Source: DATJWY01 sp035500775 (GTDB lineage Bacteria > Pseudomonadota > Alphaproteobacteria > Acetobacterales > Acetobacteraceae). Taken from it: 21,618 bases of DNA. The DNA is taken from NCBI GenBank assembly GCA_035500775.1, contig DATJWY010000091.1, positions 1-21,618 on the forward strand, written 5' to 3'. Below, piece after piece: positions 1-7,432 of this stretch. Positions within the stretch are counted from its first letter, which is position 1; every line of letters begins with the position of its first letter. Below the pieces are notes generated by a model that saw nothing but the letters and a program-made list of their open reading frames with translations, was not told the DNA's origin and made no database searches. Position numbers and translations under genes: made by a program.

Positions 1-504
1 GTTGCGCTGCGCCATTGCCGCGTCATGCGCCGCCACCTCGCGCGCATGGCCGGGCTCCAGCGCCCAGACCAGGCGGTCGAGGAAGCGGCGGCGGCCGGAG
101 GCGCCCTCCTGGAACAGCCGGTCCATCTGCGGCGTCAACCACACGGCGGCCAGCCGCGCCGCCACCTCCGCCTGGCTGCGCGGGGCGGCGCCGTCCAGGC
201 GGAATATCCGGCGCTCGCCCGCAGCCTCTGCCGGGGCACCGGTGCCGATCTCCAGCGTATCCGCCCCGGTCGTGAACCGCGCCGCCACCGCCCAGCCTCC
301 GGCGCCGCCATGGCGCGGCAGCTCGGCCATGCGTGCCCCCCGCAAGCCCCGGCCCGGGGTGAGCAGGGAGATCGCTTCCAGGAGGTTGGTCTTGCCGGAG
401 CCGTTGGGGCCGGTGATGACCTGGATGCGCGCGGTGGGGCGCCAGGTCAGGGCCGCGTAGTTGCGGAAATCCGTCAGGTCCAGGCGGCGGAGCAGCGGGG
501 TCAC
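1..504 (-). CDS. recF: RecF, DNA replication/repair ATPase (N-terminal part, runs off window)
   Basis: This is the first 168 codons of RecF, an SMC-like ATPase that binds gapped DNA and helps load RecA through RecOR. The translation begins MTPLLRRLDLTDFRNYAAL, the typical RecF opening, and reaches the Walker A motif GPNGSGKTNLLEA at about residues 33-45. The family is about 360-380 residues long, so the C-terminal half, with signature and Walker B, lies beyond position 1. The start is a GTG at 502-504; no ATG lies in frame upstream, and the bases before it belong to a palindromic repeat without a strong Shine-Dalgarno, so the start is likely but not certain. It follows dnaN in the classical dnaA-dnaN-recF order, separated by 169 bp of repeat DNA rather than the usual close spacing. 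Confidence 0.93.
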   Translation of the reverse strand, partial: MTPLLRRLDLTDFRNYAALTWRPTARIQVITGPNGSGKTNLLEAISLLTPGRGLRGARMAELPRHGGAGGWAVAARFTTGADTLEIGTGAPAEAAGERRIFRLDGAAPRSQAEVAARLAAVWLTPQMDRLFQEGASGRRRFLDRLVWALEPGHAREVAAHDAAMAQRN

Positions 505-655
505 GGGAAGGGCAAAGGGCTCCGCCCTCTGCACTCCCGCCAAAGGGCCGAGCCCTTTGGAAACCCTTTAACTTGCGCCGGGGTCCGGGGGGCGGTGCGC
601 CCCCCGTCGTGCGAATGCGCGCCTTCGCGTGAGGCGGTTCGGGGCAGAGCCCCGA
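505..655. repeat. Composite palindromic intergenic repeat between dnaN and recF
   Basis: The gap is almost entirely repeat DNA. The left part (about 505-570) is a diverged copy of the window's common module, including the hairpin with arms CCAAAGGGC and GCCCTTTGG at 540-560. The right part (about 580-655) is a second module with a GGGGGGCG/CGCCCCCC-type hairpin, a conserved core TGCGAATGCGCGCC and a hairpin around GGGGCAGAGCCCC at 641-653. The right part matches, in opposite orientation, the copy at 1940-2011 on the other side of dnaN. It may act as a transcription terminator or mRNA-stabilising structure; that is inference. Confidence 0.7.
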
Positions 656-673
656 GGCTCTCTCCCACGGACC

Positions 674-1798
674 TCACACGCGCATCGGCATCAGCACGTA
701 GAGCGCGGAGCTATCGGCCGCGTCGCGCACCACCGTGGGGGCGGAGCCGTCGGCGAAGCGGAACTCCACGCTTTCGCTGATCTGGTCGGTGATGTCGTTC
801 AGATACCGGGCCTGGAACCCGATCTCCAGCGGACCAGCATCGTAGGTGACGCGATCGCCGTCCAGCTCCTCGCTCGCCGTGCCTTGCTCGGGGCTGGCGG
901 CGGAGAGCACCAGCAGGTCGCGGGCCAGGGAGAGTTTCACCGGCCGCGACCGCTCGGAACTGATGGCGGCCACGCGCGCCACCGCGTCGGAGAAATCCTT
1001 CTTGCCGACCCGCAGCACCTTGTCGTTGTCCTGCGGGATCACCCGCTCGTATTCCGGGAAGGTGCCGTCGATCAGCTTGCTGGTCAGGGTGATCGGCCCG
1101 ACCTTGAACTGGATGCGGGTGTCGGAGAGGCCGATCTCGATCTCGCCGCTTTCTTCGTCCAGCAGCTTGCGCAGCTCGGCGACCGTCTTGCGCGGCACGA
1201 TCACGCCCGGCATCGCGCCCGCGCCCTCCGGCAGCGGCTCCTCCACCCGGGCGAGACGATGCCCGTCCGTCGCGACGGCGCGCAGCACCTTCTGGCCGTC
1301 GCTCTCCGTCGCGTGCAGATAGATGCCGTTCAGGTAGTAGCGCGTCTCCTCGGTGCTGATCGCGAAGCGCGTGCGGTCGATCAGGCCGCGCAGGGTCAGC
1401 GCCGGCAGATGGAAATGGCAGGGCAGCTGCCCGGCCGTCATACTCGGGAAGTCGTCGGTCGGCAGTACGACCAGGCTGGTCGCGAACCGCCCGGCCCGGA
1501 GCGCGAGCTGCGCGTCCCCGCCCGGATGATCCAGCTCCACCTCGGCGCCGTCCGGCAGCTTGCGGACGATCTCGTACAAGGTGGCCGCCGGCGCGGTGGT
1601 GGAGCCATTCTGCAGCGTGCTCGCCGCGACCTCCTCCACCACGGCGATCTCCATGTCCGTCGCGGTCAGGCTGAGGCGGCCGTCGCGGACGGAGATCAGA
1701 ACATTGGCGAGGATGGGGATGGTGTTGCGCTTCTCCGCCACGCTCTGGATATGGGCCAGCGCCTTCAGCAGCGTGGCGCGATCGGCCTTGAACTTCAT
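674..1798 (-). CDS. dnaN: DNA polymerase III beta subunit (sliding clamp)
   Basis: The 374-residue product is the beta clamp, a dimeric ring that tethers the replicative polymerase to DNA. It opens MKFKADRATLLKALAHIQSV and ends with the typical MPMRV tail (…ALYVLMPMRV), and the three repeated clamp domains fill the length expected of the family (about 370). Landmarks such as NTIPILANVLI and ATDGHRLA are clear. An upstream in-frame GTG would add 21 residues that do not look like the family; the ATG at 1796-1798 is preceded by a GGGGA-type Shine-Dalgarno and gives the expected N-terminus. It lies downstream of dnaA with a 246-bp gap that contains a repeat, and upstream of recF. Confidence 0.97.
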   Translation of the reverse strand: MKFKADRATLLKALAHIQSVAEKRNTIPILANVLISVRDGRLSLTATDMEIAVVEEVAASTLQNGSTTAPAATLYEIVRKLPDGAEVELDHPGGDAQLALRAGRFATSLVVLPTDDFPSMTAGQLPCHFHLPALTLRGLIDRTRFAISTEETRYYLNGIYLHATESDGQKVLRAVATDGHRLARVEEPLPEGAGAMPGVIVPRKTVAELRKLLDEESGEIEIGLSDTRIQFKVGPITLTSKLIDGTFPEYERVIPQDNDKVLRVGKKDFSDAVARVAAISSERSRPVKLSLARDLLVLSAASPEQGTASEELDGDRVTYDAGPLEIGFQARYLNDITDQISESVEFRFADGSAPTVVRDAADSSALYVLMPMRV

Positions 1799-1859
1799 CG
1801 TTTCGGTCCCCGTGGGAGCCATGACCGGGCGGCGGCCGCGGCCGGTTGATTGGTCGGCC

Positions 1860-1887
1860 AATGTAGCAATACCGCCAAATCACGCAA
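1860..1887 (-). promoter_or_regulatory. Possible dnaN promoter
   Basis: On the minus strand a TTGCGT box (1882-1887) is followed after 16 bp by TACATT (1860-1865), about 60 bp upstream of the dnaN ATG. The match to the sigma-70-type consensus is only moderate. A separate dnaN promoter would make sense because a repeat with strong hairpins lies between dnaA and dnaN. This is a weak call. Confidence 0.3.
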
Positions 1888-1939
1888 ATCGGCGTTATGC
1901 CTGGGGTGCCTGAGGGGGATGGCCCCTTATCAGCCAAGC

Positions 1940-2011
1940 GGCGGGGCTCTGCCCCGCGCCCCGTCACGCGCAGGCGTGCATTCGCATGACGGGGGCAGCG
2001 CCCCCAGACCC
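1940..2011. repeat. Palindromic repeat between dnaA and dnaN, inverted partner of 580-655
   Basis: The copy contains a GCGGGGC/GCCCCGC hairpin at about 1941-1957, a GGGGGC/GCCCCC hairpin at about 1991-2005, and between them the core seen at 580-655. Read on the minus strand it runs GGGTC, GC hairpin, GTCATGCGAATGC, ACGCCTGCGCGTGAC, and finally GGGGCAGAGCCCC, the same order as on the plus strand at 580-655. It may terminate part of the dnaA transcript (inference). Confidence 0.7.
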
Positions 2012-2044
2012 GCACAAGGTTGGAATTATTGGCGAAATGGAGGG

Positions 2045-3532
2045 TCAGGATTCCAGCATACGCCGCAGCAGCTCGACATCTTCGGCGAAGGCCGCGTCCC
2101 GCTCCATCAGCTCGGCGACGCGGGCGACGGCGTGCATGACCGTGGTGTGGTCGCGGTTGCCGAATTTGCGCCCGATCTCCGGCAGGGAGCGGCTGGTCAG
2201 CTGCTTGGCGAGATACATCGCCACCTGCCGCGGCCGCGCCACCGCGCGGGCGCGCCGGGCGGAGGACATGTCGGTGAGGCGGATGTTCCAGTGCTCGGCG
2301 ACCTTGCGCTGGATCTCCTCGATCGTCACCCGCCGGTCATGCGCCTTGAGGATGTCGTGCAGCACGTCCTGCGTGCTTTCCAGCGTGATCGGCCGGCCGA
2401 ACAGATTGGCGTGGGCGATCAGCCGGTTGAGCGCGCCTTCCAGCTCGCGGACATTGGAGGTGATCTTGTGCGCGAGGAACTCCAGCACCTTCGGCGGCAC
2501 GTCCACCCCGGCGCGGGCCGCCTTGGCCTCCAGGATGGAGATGCGCAGCTCGAACGTCGTCGCGTGCAGGTCGGCGACCATGCCGCAGCCGAGGCGGGTG
2601 CGCAGCCGGTCCTCGAGACCGGAGAGGTCGGAGGGGGATTTGTCGGCGGAGACGACGATCTGCTTGCCGGCGTCCACCAGCGCGTTGAAGGTATGGAAGA
2701 ACTCTTCCTGAGTATTGTCCTTGCCGATCAGGAATTGCAGGTCGTCGATCATCAATAGATCGACGCTGCGCAATTGTTCCTTGAACTCGATCGTGGACTG
2801 GCTGCGTATCGCCGCGATGAAGCGATACATGAATTTCTCGGCCGACATATAGGCGACCGTGGTCTGGGCGCCCCCATGCTGGGTCAGTTCCAGACCGATG
2901 GCGTGCATCAGATGCGTCTTGCCGAGGCCGACGCCGCCATAGAGGAACAGCGGGTTGAAGCCCGGGCTCGCCGGGCGCTCGGCCACGCGGCGGGCGCAGG
3001 CATAGGCGAACTCGTTCGGCTTGCCGACGATGAAATGATCGAAGGTGAAGCGCGGGTCGAGCGGGGCGGCGAGGTCGCTGTTCTTGTCCGCCCGCTCCTC
3101 CGGCTTTGCCGCCGCAGCTGCCGGCATGGGGGCGGCGGCCGGCCTGGGCTGGATGGCGGGGGCGGCTGCCGCGTCCTTGGCGGCGGCGGGTGGCGCGTTT
3201 TCGGCGGGGGCCGAGCGGCCGGTGCCGACGCGGATATCCACCCGGCGGATATGCCGGTTCTCCTGCTGCCAGAGCGTGCTGAGCTTGTCGCCGTAATGGC
3301 CGCGCACCCAGTCCCGCAGGAAGCGGGTCGGCAGGTGCAGCGTCACCTCGTCGCCGTCAATGCCGGCGAGGGTCATCTGCCGGAGCCAGGAACGGTACTC
3401 GACTTCCCCGACCTCGCTTTGCAGCCGGCCGCGCACACGCGACCACTGCTCAGCAAGCTGTCGCTCGTCCAGGGCCGACGCCTCATGCGAGGGAGAAGCG
3501 CTCAGGCCCACCCAGCAATTGTCCGAACTCAC
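2045..3532 (-). CDS. dnaA: Chromosomal replication initiator DnaA
   Basis: With the start chosen here the protein has 495 residues, normal for the family. DnaA is the AAA+ ATPase that binds the origin and opens it. Domain I is at about residues 25-100, an Ala/Pro-rich linker (domain II) at about 103-155, then the AAA+ core with Walker A GGVGLGKTH (199-207) and Walker B LLMIDDL (259-265), a sensor-2 region NVRELEGALNRL (360-371), and the C-terminal DNA-binding signature GNRDHTTVMHAVARV (about 458-472). The reading frame stays open upstream to 3664, but that extension is not DnaA-like. The GTG at 3530-3532 is the best of three nearby GTG codons (also 3536-3538 and 3539-3541), and no strong Shine-Dalgarno decides between them. 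Confidence 0.95.
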   Translation of the reverse strand: MSSDNCWVGLSASPSHEASALDERQLAEQWSRVRGRLQSEVGEVEYRSWLRQMTLAGIDGDEVTLHLPTRFLRDWVRGHYGDKLSTLWQQENRHIRRVDIRVGTGRSAPAENAPPAAAKDAAAAPAIQPRPAAAPMPAAAAAKPEERADKNSDLAAPLDPRFTFDHFIVGKPNEFAYACARRVAERPASPGFNPLFLYGGVGLGKTHLMHAIGLELTQHGGAQTTVAYMSAEKFMYRFIAAIRSQSTIEFKEQLRSVDLLMIDDLQFLIGKDNTQEEFFHTFNALVDAGKQIVVSADKSPSDLSGLEDRLRTRLGCGMVADLHATTFELRISILEAKAARAGVDVPPKVLEFLAHKITSNVRELEGALNRLIAHANLFGRPITLESTQDVLHDILKAHDRRVTIEEIQRKVAEHWNIRLTDMSSARRARAVARPRQVAMYLAKQLTSRSLPEIGRKFGNRDHTTVMHAVARVAELMERDAAFAEDVELLRRMLES

Positions 3533-3892
3533 CAGCACCACCCAACCTGCCCAGGCAAACGACGGATCATCACGCCCCGGGCCGCATGCCGCTCGGCATG
3601 GCCAGACGCGATGCAAACATCGCAGATTGATGTTAACCCCAAACGCCAAGTTTGGGCGCCACAAATGAGTAAGTCACCCATAGGTGTGAGGCAAATGGAA
3701 TCTCATGCGGTTCAAGACGAACCATATCCGCATTCGAAAAGATCAGCCGTTTAGGGTGCTTAAACGGGCGCGGCTACCAGAATTGCCGCGTAGGAACTTG
3801 GTATAATTGGCTTGTTAGCCGTTATTGACTTGCTATTGTCCAGCGGGGCGGGCGAGACAGGCAGCGGACAGGCCCGTCGCGCCCTGCCCGAC
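3533..3892. other. Gene-free 360-bp dnaA leader with several inverted repeats; possible origin-side region
   Basis: The stretch between dnaA and rpsT is less GC-rich than its neighbours, most clearly at 3630-3840. Three perfect inverted repeats are visible: CATGCCG/CGGCATG at 3585-3600, CCCAAAC/GTTTGGG with a 5-base loop at 3638-3656, and CCGTTTA/TAAACGG with a 7-base loop at 3747-3767. A TATAAT hexamer occurs on the plus strand at 3802-3807, but it has no good -35 partner and no plus-strand gene follows. No consensus DnaA box (TTATCCACA or its complement) was found by eye, so an origin is not supported. The region should hold the dnaA promoter and leader. Confidence 0.5.
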
Positions 3893-4159
3893 TCAGCTCG
3901 CCAGCGCCTTGATGGCCGCGGAAAGCCGGGAAATCTTGCGCGCCATCGTGTTGCTGTGCACGACGCCCTTGCCGGCGGCGCGCTGCATCTCGGGCTGCGC
4001 GGCGCGCAGCGCTTCGGCCGCCGCTTCCTTGTTGCCGCCGGCGATCGCCGCCTCGACCTTCTTCACGAAGGTGCGCATGCGCGACTTGCGCGCCTGGTTG
4101 CGGGCGGTGCGTCGCTCGGTCTGCCGGATGCGCTTGCGCGCGGAAGCGGTGTTCGCCAT
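3893..4159 (-). CDS. rpsT: 30S ribosomal protein S20
   Basis: The 88-residue product is ribosomal protein S20, a primary binder of 16S rRNA helix 44 and the 5' domain. It opens MANTASARKRIRQTERRTARN and is rich in Lys, Arg and Ala throughout, with the family's helical pattern and the VHSNTMARKISRL segment near the C-terminus. The length matches the family (about 85-90). The reading frame extends upstream to 4471, but only the ATG at 4157-4159 gives the conserved N-terminus. rpsT next to dnaA and mutM is a familiar alphaproteobacterial order. No strong Shine-Dalgarno is visible. Confidence 0.96.
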   Translation of the reverse strand: MANTASARKRIRQTERRTARNQARKSRMRTFVKKVEAAIAGGNKEAAAEALRAAQPEMQRAAGKGVVHSNTMARKISRLSAAIKALAS

Positions 4160-4340
4160 GGGCTGTGTGCCAACTCGCTGATGCGTTCTAAGGATATACG
4201 GGGTGCGACCAGGAAGAGGCCGTCCGCGAAGGAGCGGAGTTCTAGGCACCGGGTCCCGGTGAGTCAAGCGAAAGAGGGGGCGCCCGCGGGAGGGCTGCCC
4301 CGCCGGCGCGCGATACGGCGCGCGGCCGGGCCAGGCGGGG

Positions 4341-5186
4341 TCATCGCTGCGTGCGCCGGCAATAGAAGGTGCTGCGCCCCGATTGCACGACGCGGGTGAT
4401 CCCGGCGCATGCCGGCGGCCCTGGGCAGCGCTCGCAGGGTTCGCCCGCGCGGCCATAGACCTTCCAGGCATGCTGGAAATAGCCGAGCTCGCCGTTCGGC
4501 TGCGCGTAATCCCGCAGCGAGGAGCCGCCGGCCGCGATCGCCTCCGTCAACACGGCCCGGATCGCGGCCACGAGTCGGGCGGCGCGAGCGCCCGGGACGG
4601 TCGCGGCCATGCGCAGCGGCGAGATTTCGGCACGGAACAGCGCCTCGCATACATAAATATTACCGAGTCCCGCCACCACACCCTGGTCCAGCAGCGCCGC
4701 CTTGATCGGCGTCCGCTTGCCGGCGAGGGTGGCGGAGAGGGTTTCCGGCGTGAAATCCGGCCCGAGCGGTTCCGGCCCGAGATCGCGCAGCAGCCGGTGG
4801 CTGTCCTCCGCCGCCGTCGGCACCAGGTCCACCATGCCGAATCGGCGCGGATCGACGAGGGCGATGCGCCAGCCATCCTCGGTTTCCAGCACCAGATGCT
4901 CGTGCGGGACGGGGAGGGGAGGCCGGTCCGTGAGTCGGCTGATGGCGATTCGCCCCGACATCCCCAGATGCAGCAGCATGCTGTCGCCGCCCGAGAGCCG
5001 CATCAGGATGTATTTGCCCCGGCGCCGGAAGCCGAGCACATGCGCCCCGGTCAGCCGGGCCGCGAAGCCCTCCGGCACCGGCGTGCGCAGATCCGCCCGG
5101 CGCAGTTCGGCGCGCCGGATCACATGGCCTTCCAGCCGGGCGGCGAGGCCGCGCATGACCGTTTCGACTTCGGGGAGTTCCGGCAT
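4341..5186 (-). CDS. mutM: Formamidopyrimidine-DNA glycosylase (Fpg/MutM) with unusual zinc finger
   Basis: The 281-residue protein removes oxidised purines such as 8-oxoguanine from DNA and nicks the strand. The N-terminus MPELPEVETVMRGL supplies the catalytic Pro2 and Glu3, and Lys58 in RRRGKYI matches the conserved lysine near position 57. The helix-two-turn-helix is GLGNIYVCEALF (173-184). The C-terminal zinc finger is odd: the family normally has Cys-x2-Cys, about 16 residues, Cys-x2-Cys, but here the end reads STFYCRRTQR, so the fourth Cys is Thr279. An extra Cys at 260 (Cys251, 254, 260, 276) could supply the missing ligand. The ATG at 5184-5186 is fixed by the need for Pro2. The gene is divergent from ubiE, only 30 bp away. 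Confidence 0.96.
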   Translation of the reverse strand: MPELPEVETVMRGLAARLEGHVIRRAELRRADLRTPVPEGFAARLTGAHVLGFRRRGKYILMRLSGGDSMLLHLGMSGRIAISRLTDRPPLPVPHEHLVLETEDGWRIALVDPRRFGMVDLVPTAAEDSHRLLRDLGPEPLGPDFTPETLSATLAGKRTPIKAALLDQGVVAGLGNIYVCEALFRAEISPLRMAATVPGARAARLVAAIRAVLTEAIAAGGSSLRDYAQPNGELGYFQHAWKVYGRAGEPCERCPGPPACAGITRVVQSGRSTFYCRRTQR

Positions 5187-5216
5187 GGCTGCCGGGCACG
5201 CTATACCGGGGATACG

Positions 5217-6041
5217 ATGAACGACAATGTGCAGAGCGGCTCCGCCGCCGGCCTTCCCCCCGCCGATCGGCTCGCGCCCGGCCTCCCGGCACCCGAGGGA
5301 GTCGGCGCCGCCGAAACCGATTTCGGCTTCCGCCGCGTTCCCGTCGCGGCGAAGAAGCCGCTGGTGCGCGCCGTGTTCGACAGCGTGGCCCCGCGCTACG
5401 ACCTGATGAACGACCTGATGTCGCTCGGCATCCACCGGCTCTGGAAGCAGGTCTTCGTGACCGCGCTGGCGCCGCGTCCGGGCCGCACCCTGCTCGATCT
5501 CGCGGCGGGCACCGGCGATATCAGCTTCGCCTGGCGCCGCGCCGGCGGGGGACCCGCCATCCTCACCGACATCAATGCCGCCATGCTCGGCGTCGGGCGT
5601 GACCGTGCCATCACCCGCGGCCTCGTGGACGGGCTCAGCTTCATGGTCGCCGACGCGGAGCAATTGCCGGTCCGCTCCGGCAGCGTGGATACGGTTTCGA
5701 TGGCCTTCGGGCTGCGCAACTGCACGGATAAGGCGGCGGTGCTCGCCGAGGCGCGCCGGGTGCTGCGGCCGGGCGGGCGCTTTCTCTGCCTGGAGTTCTC
5801 CCACGTGCAGGTGGCGGCGCTGGAGGGGCTGTACGACACCTGGTCGTTCCAGGTGCTGCCGCGCCTCGGCAAGCTCGTGGCCGGGGATTCGGAGAGCTAC
5901 CAGTACCTGGCCGAGAGTATCCGCACCTTCCCCGACCAGGAGACGCTCGCGACCATGATGCGGGTCGCCGGCTTCTCCCGCGTCACGTGGCGCAATCTCT
6001 CCGGCGGGATCGCCGCTATCCATCAGGGCTGGAGGCTTTGA
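5217..6041 (+). CDS. ubiE: Ubiquinone/menaquinone biosynthesis C-methyltransferase
   Basis: The 274-residue protein is the SAM-dependent C-methyltransferase that makes a carbon-methylation step in ubiquinone (and, where present, menaquinone) synthesis. It shows motif I LLDLAAGTGDISF, the UbiE signature VSMAFGLRNCTDK, and a post-II region RPGGRFLCLEFS; it starts its conserved part with VRAVFDSVAPRYDLMNDLMS. It is slightly longer than most UbiE because of a 40-residue Ala/Pro-rich N-terminus. The ATG at 5217 is preceded by GGGGA. It diverges from mutM. In many alphaproteobacteria ubiB follows ubiE; here a 131-bp double palindromic repeat begins 3 bp after the stop, and coaBC comes next. Confidence 0.95.
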   Translation: MNDNVQSGSAAGLPPADRLAPGLPAPEGVGAAETDFGFRRVPVAAKKPLVRAVFDSVAPRYDLMNDLMSLGIHRLWKQVFVTALAPRPGRTLLDLAAGTGDISFAWRRAGGGPAILTDINAAMLGVGRDRAITRGLVDGLSFMVADAEQLPVRSGSVDTVSMAFGLRNCTDKAAVLAEARRVLRPGGRFLCLEFSHVQVAALEGLYDTWSFQVLPRLGKLVAGDSESYQYLAESIRTFPDQETLATMMRVAGFSRVTWRNLSGGIAAIHQGWRL

Positions 6042-6044
6042 AAA

Positions 6045-6175
6045 GGCCAGGGGCTCCGCCCCTGGACCCCGCCAAAGGCCGTCGGCCTTTGGAAACCGAT
6101 CCTTATGCCGGCCAAAAAACAATAGGATTCCAAAGGCTTCGCCTTTGGCGGGGTCCAGGGGCAGAGCCCCTGGCC
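6045..6175. repeat. Pair of facing palindromic repeat modules between ubiE and coaBC
   Basis: Two copies of one module face each other. The left copy (6045-6098) has hairpin arms CCAGGGGC/GCCCCTGG, a spacer ACCCCGCC, then arms CCAAAGGCC/GGCCTTTGG. The right copy (about 6125-6175) is its near-perfect reverse complement, with TCCAAAGGC/GCCTTTGG then a CCAGGGGC/GCCCCTGG hairpin. The 26 or so bases between them are AT-rich. The left edge lies 3 bp past the ubiE stop and the right edge 18 bp before the coaBC start, so the element fills the whole gap. The whole could fold as a large hairpin; termination or mRNA stability roles are inference. Confidence 0.85.
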
Positions 6176-6193
6176 TGAATTCGGAGGGATGCC

Positions 6194-7432
6194 ATGACCA
6201 CCCGCTCCGTCCTGCTGATCGTCAGCGGCGGCATCGCCGCCTACAAGGCGCTGGAGGTGATCCGCCTGCTGACCAAGGCCGGGCACGTCGTCACCGCCGT
6301 GCTTACCGAGGCCGGGGCGCGCTTCGTCACCCCCCTCAGCTTGCAGGCGCTGACCGGGCGGAAGGTCTATACCGATCTCTGGTCGCTGACCGACGAGAGC
6401 GAGATGGGGCACATCCAGCTCTCGCGCGCGGCGGATCTGGTGGTGGTGACGCCGGCCAGCGCCGACCTGCTGGCGAAGATGGCGGCCGGGCTCGCGGACG
6501 ATCTCGCCTCCACCCTGCTGCTCGCCACCGATAAGCCGGTGCTGGTGGCGCCGGCGATGAACGTGCGCATGTGGCTGCATCCGGCGACGACCGCCAACAT
6601 GGCGACGCTCGCCGCGCGCGGGGTGCATGTCGTGCCGCCGGAGGAAGGGGTGATGGCGTGCAACGAGTTCGGCCCCGGCCGGCTCGCCGAGCCGCCTGTC
6701 ATCCTGGACATCATCGAGGCGCTGCTCGCCGCCCGCGCCGACATCGCCCCGGCCGCCCGGCCCCTGGCCGGACGCCACGCGCTGGTCACGGCGGGGCCGA
6801 CCCATGAGCCGATCGACCCGGTGCGCTACATCGCCAACCGCAGCAGCGGCCGGCAGGGCTATGCCATCGCCGAGGCGCTGGCGGCGCTCGGTGCGCGGGT
6901 GACGCTGGTCAGCGGCCCGGTCGCCCTGCCGGACCCGGCGGGGATCACGGTGCGGCGGGTGGAGACGGCGGCGGAGATGCTCGCCGCCTGCGAGGCGGCG
7001 CTGCCGGCGGATATCGCGGTGATGGCGGCGGCGGTCGCTGATTGGCGGGTGGGCAATGCCGCGGGCGGCAAGATCAAAAAGACGCCGGGGGGCGCGCCGC
7101 CGGTGCTGGAACTGGTGCCGAACCCGGACATCCTGGCGACGATCGCCGGCCGCGCCGAGGGCCGCCCCGTGCTGGTCGTCGGCTTCGCGGCGGAGACGAG
7201 CGACGTGGTGCGCCATGCGGCGGAGAAGCGCGCGCGCAAGGGCTGCGACTGGGTCGTCGCCAATGACGTGCGGCCGGAAACCGGCATCATGGGCGGGGTC
7301 GCGAACACCGTACATCTGGTGACCGCCGCCGGGGTGGAGGACTGGCCGGAACTGCCGAAGACGGAGGTGGCCCGCCGTCTGGCGGCGCGCATCGCCGCGG
7401 CGTTCGCGGGGGAGGCTCAGGGCGCGCGGTAG
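6194..7432 (+). CDS. coaBC: Bifunctional phosphopantothenoylcysteine decarboxylase / phosphopantothenate-cysteine ligase
   Basis: The 412-residue fusion catalyses two steps of coenzyme A synthesis: joining cysteine to 4'-phosphopantothenate (CoaB) and FMN-dependent decarboxylation (CoaC). The N-terminal CoaC half shows SGGIAAYKALEVIR (11-24), the active-site His73 in MGHIQLSR, the PAMNVRMW motif (120-127) and the substrate-clamp Cys156 in MACNEFGPGRLAEP. The CoaB half shows GPTHEPIDPVRYIANRSSG (201-219), AAAVADW (278-284) and the lysine motif KIKK (293-296). A clear GGAGG at 6182-6186 sits 7 bp before the ATG. Its last 16 bp overlap the end of the convergent gene on the other strand. dut lies downstream, as in many proteobacteria. 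Confidence 0.97.
   Translation: MTTRSVLLIVSGGIAAYKALEVIRLLTKAGHVVTAVLTEAGARFVTPLSLQALTGRKVYTDLWSLTDESEMGHIQLSRAADLVVVTPASADLLAKMAAGLADDLASTLLLATDKPVLVAPAMNVRMWLHPATTANMATLAARGVHVVPPEEGVMACNEFGPGRLAEPPVILDIIEALLAARADIAPAARPLAGRHALVTAGPTHEPIDPVRYIANRSSGRQGYAIAEALAALGARVTLVSGPVALPDPAGITVRRVETAAEMLAACEAALPADIAVMAAAVADWRVGNAAGGKIKKTPGGAPPVLELVPNPDILATIAGRAEGRPVLVVGFAAETSDVVRHAAEKRARKGCDWVVANDVRPETGIMGGVANTVHLVTAAGVEDWPELPKTEVARRLAARIAAAFAGEAQGAR

Noticed and set aside
3045..3210. Ala-rich repeat-like coding in the middle of dnaA as a possible insertion.
   Set aside because: A variable, low-complexity Ala/Pro linker (domain II) is normal for DnaA.
3802..3807. TATAAT hexamer on the plus strand as a promoter.
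   Set aside because: No acceptable -35 lies 16-18 bp upstream and no plus-strand gene follows; rpsT ahead is on the minus strand.
3633..3840. Chromosomal origin with DnaA boxes next to dnaA.
   Set aside because: No TTATCCACA-like nonamer could be found on either strand, and the AT-richness is modest.
4183..4188. rpsT promoter with a TATATC-like -10 in the rpsT-mutM gap.
   Set aside because: No -35 of reasonable quality lies at the right spacing, so only an isolated AT-rich hexamer region near this position is seen.
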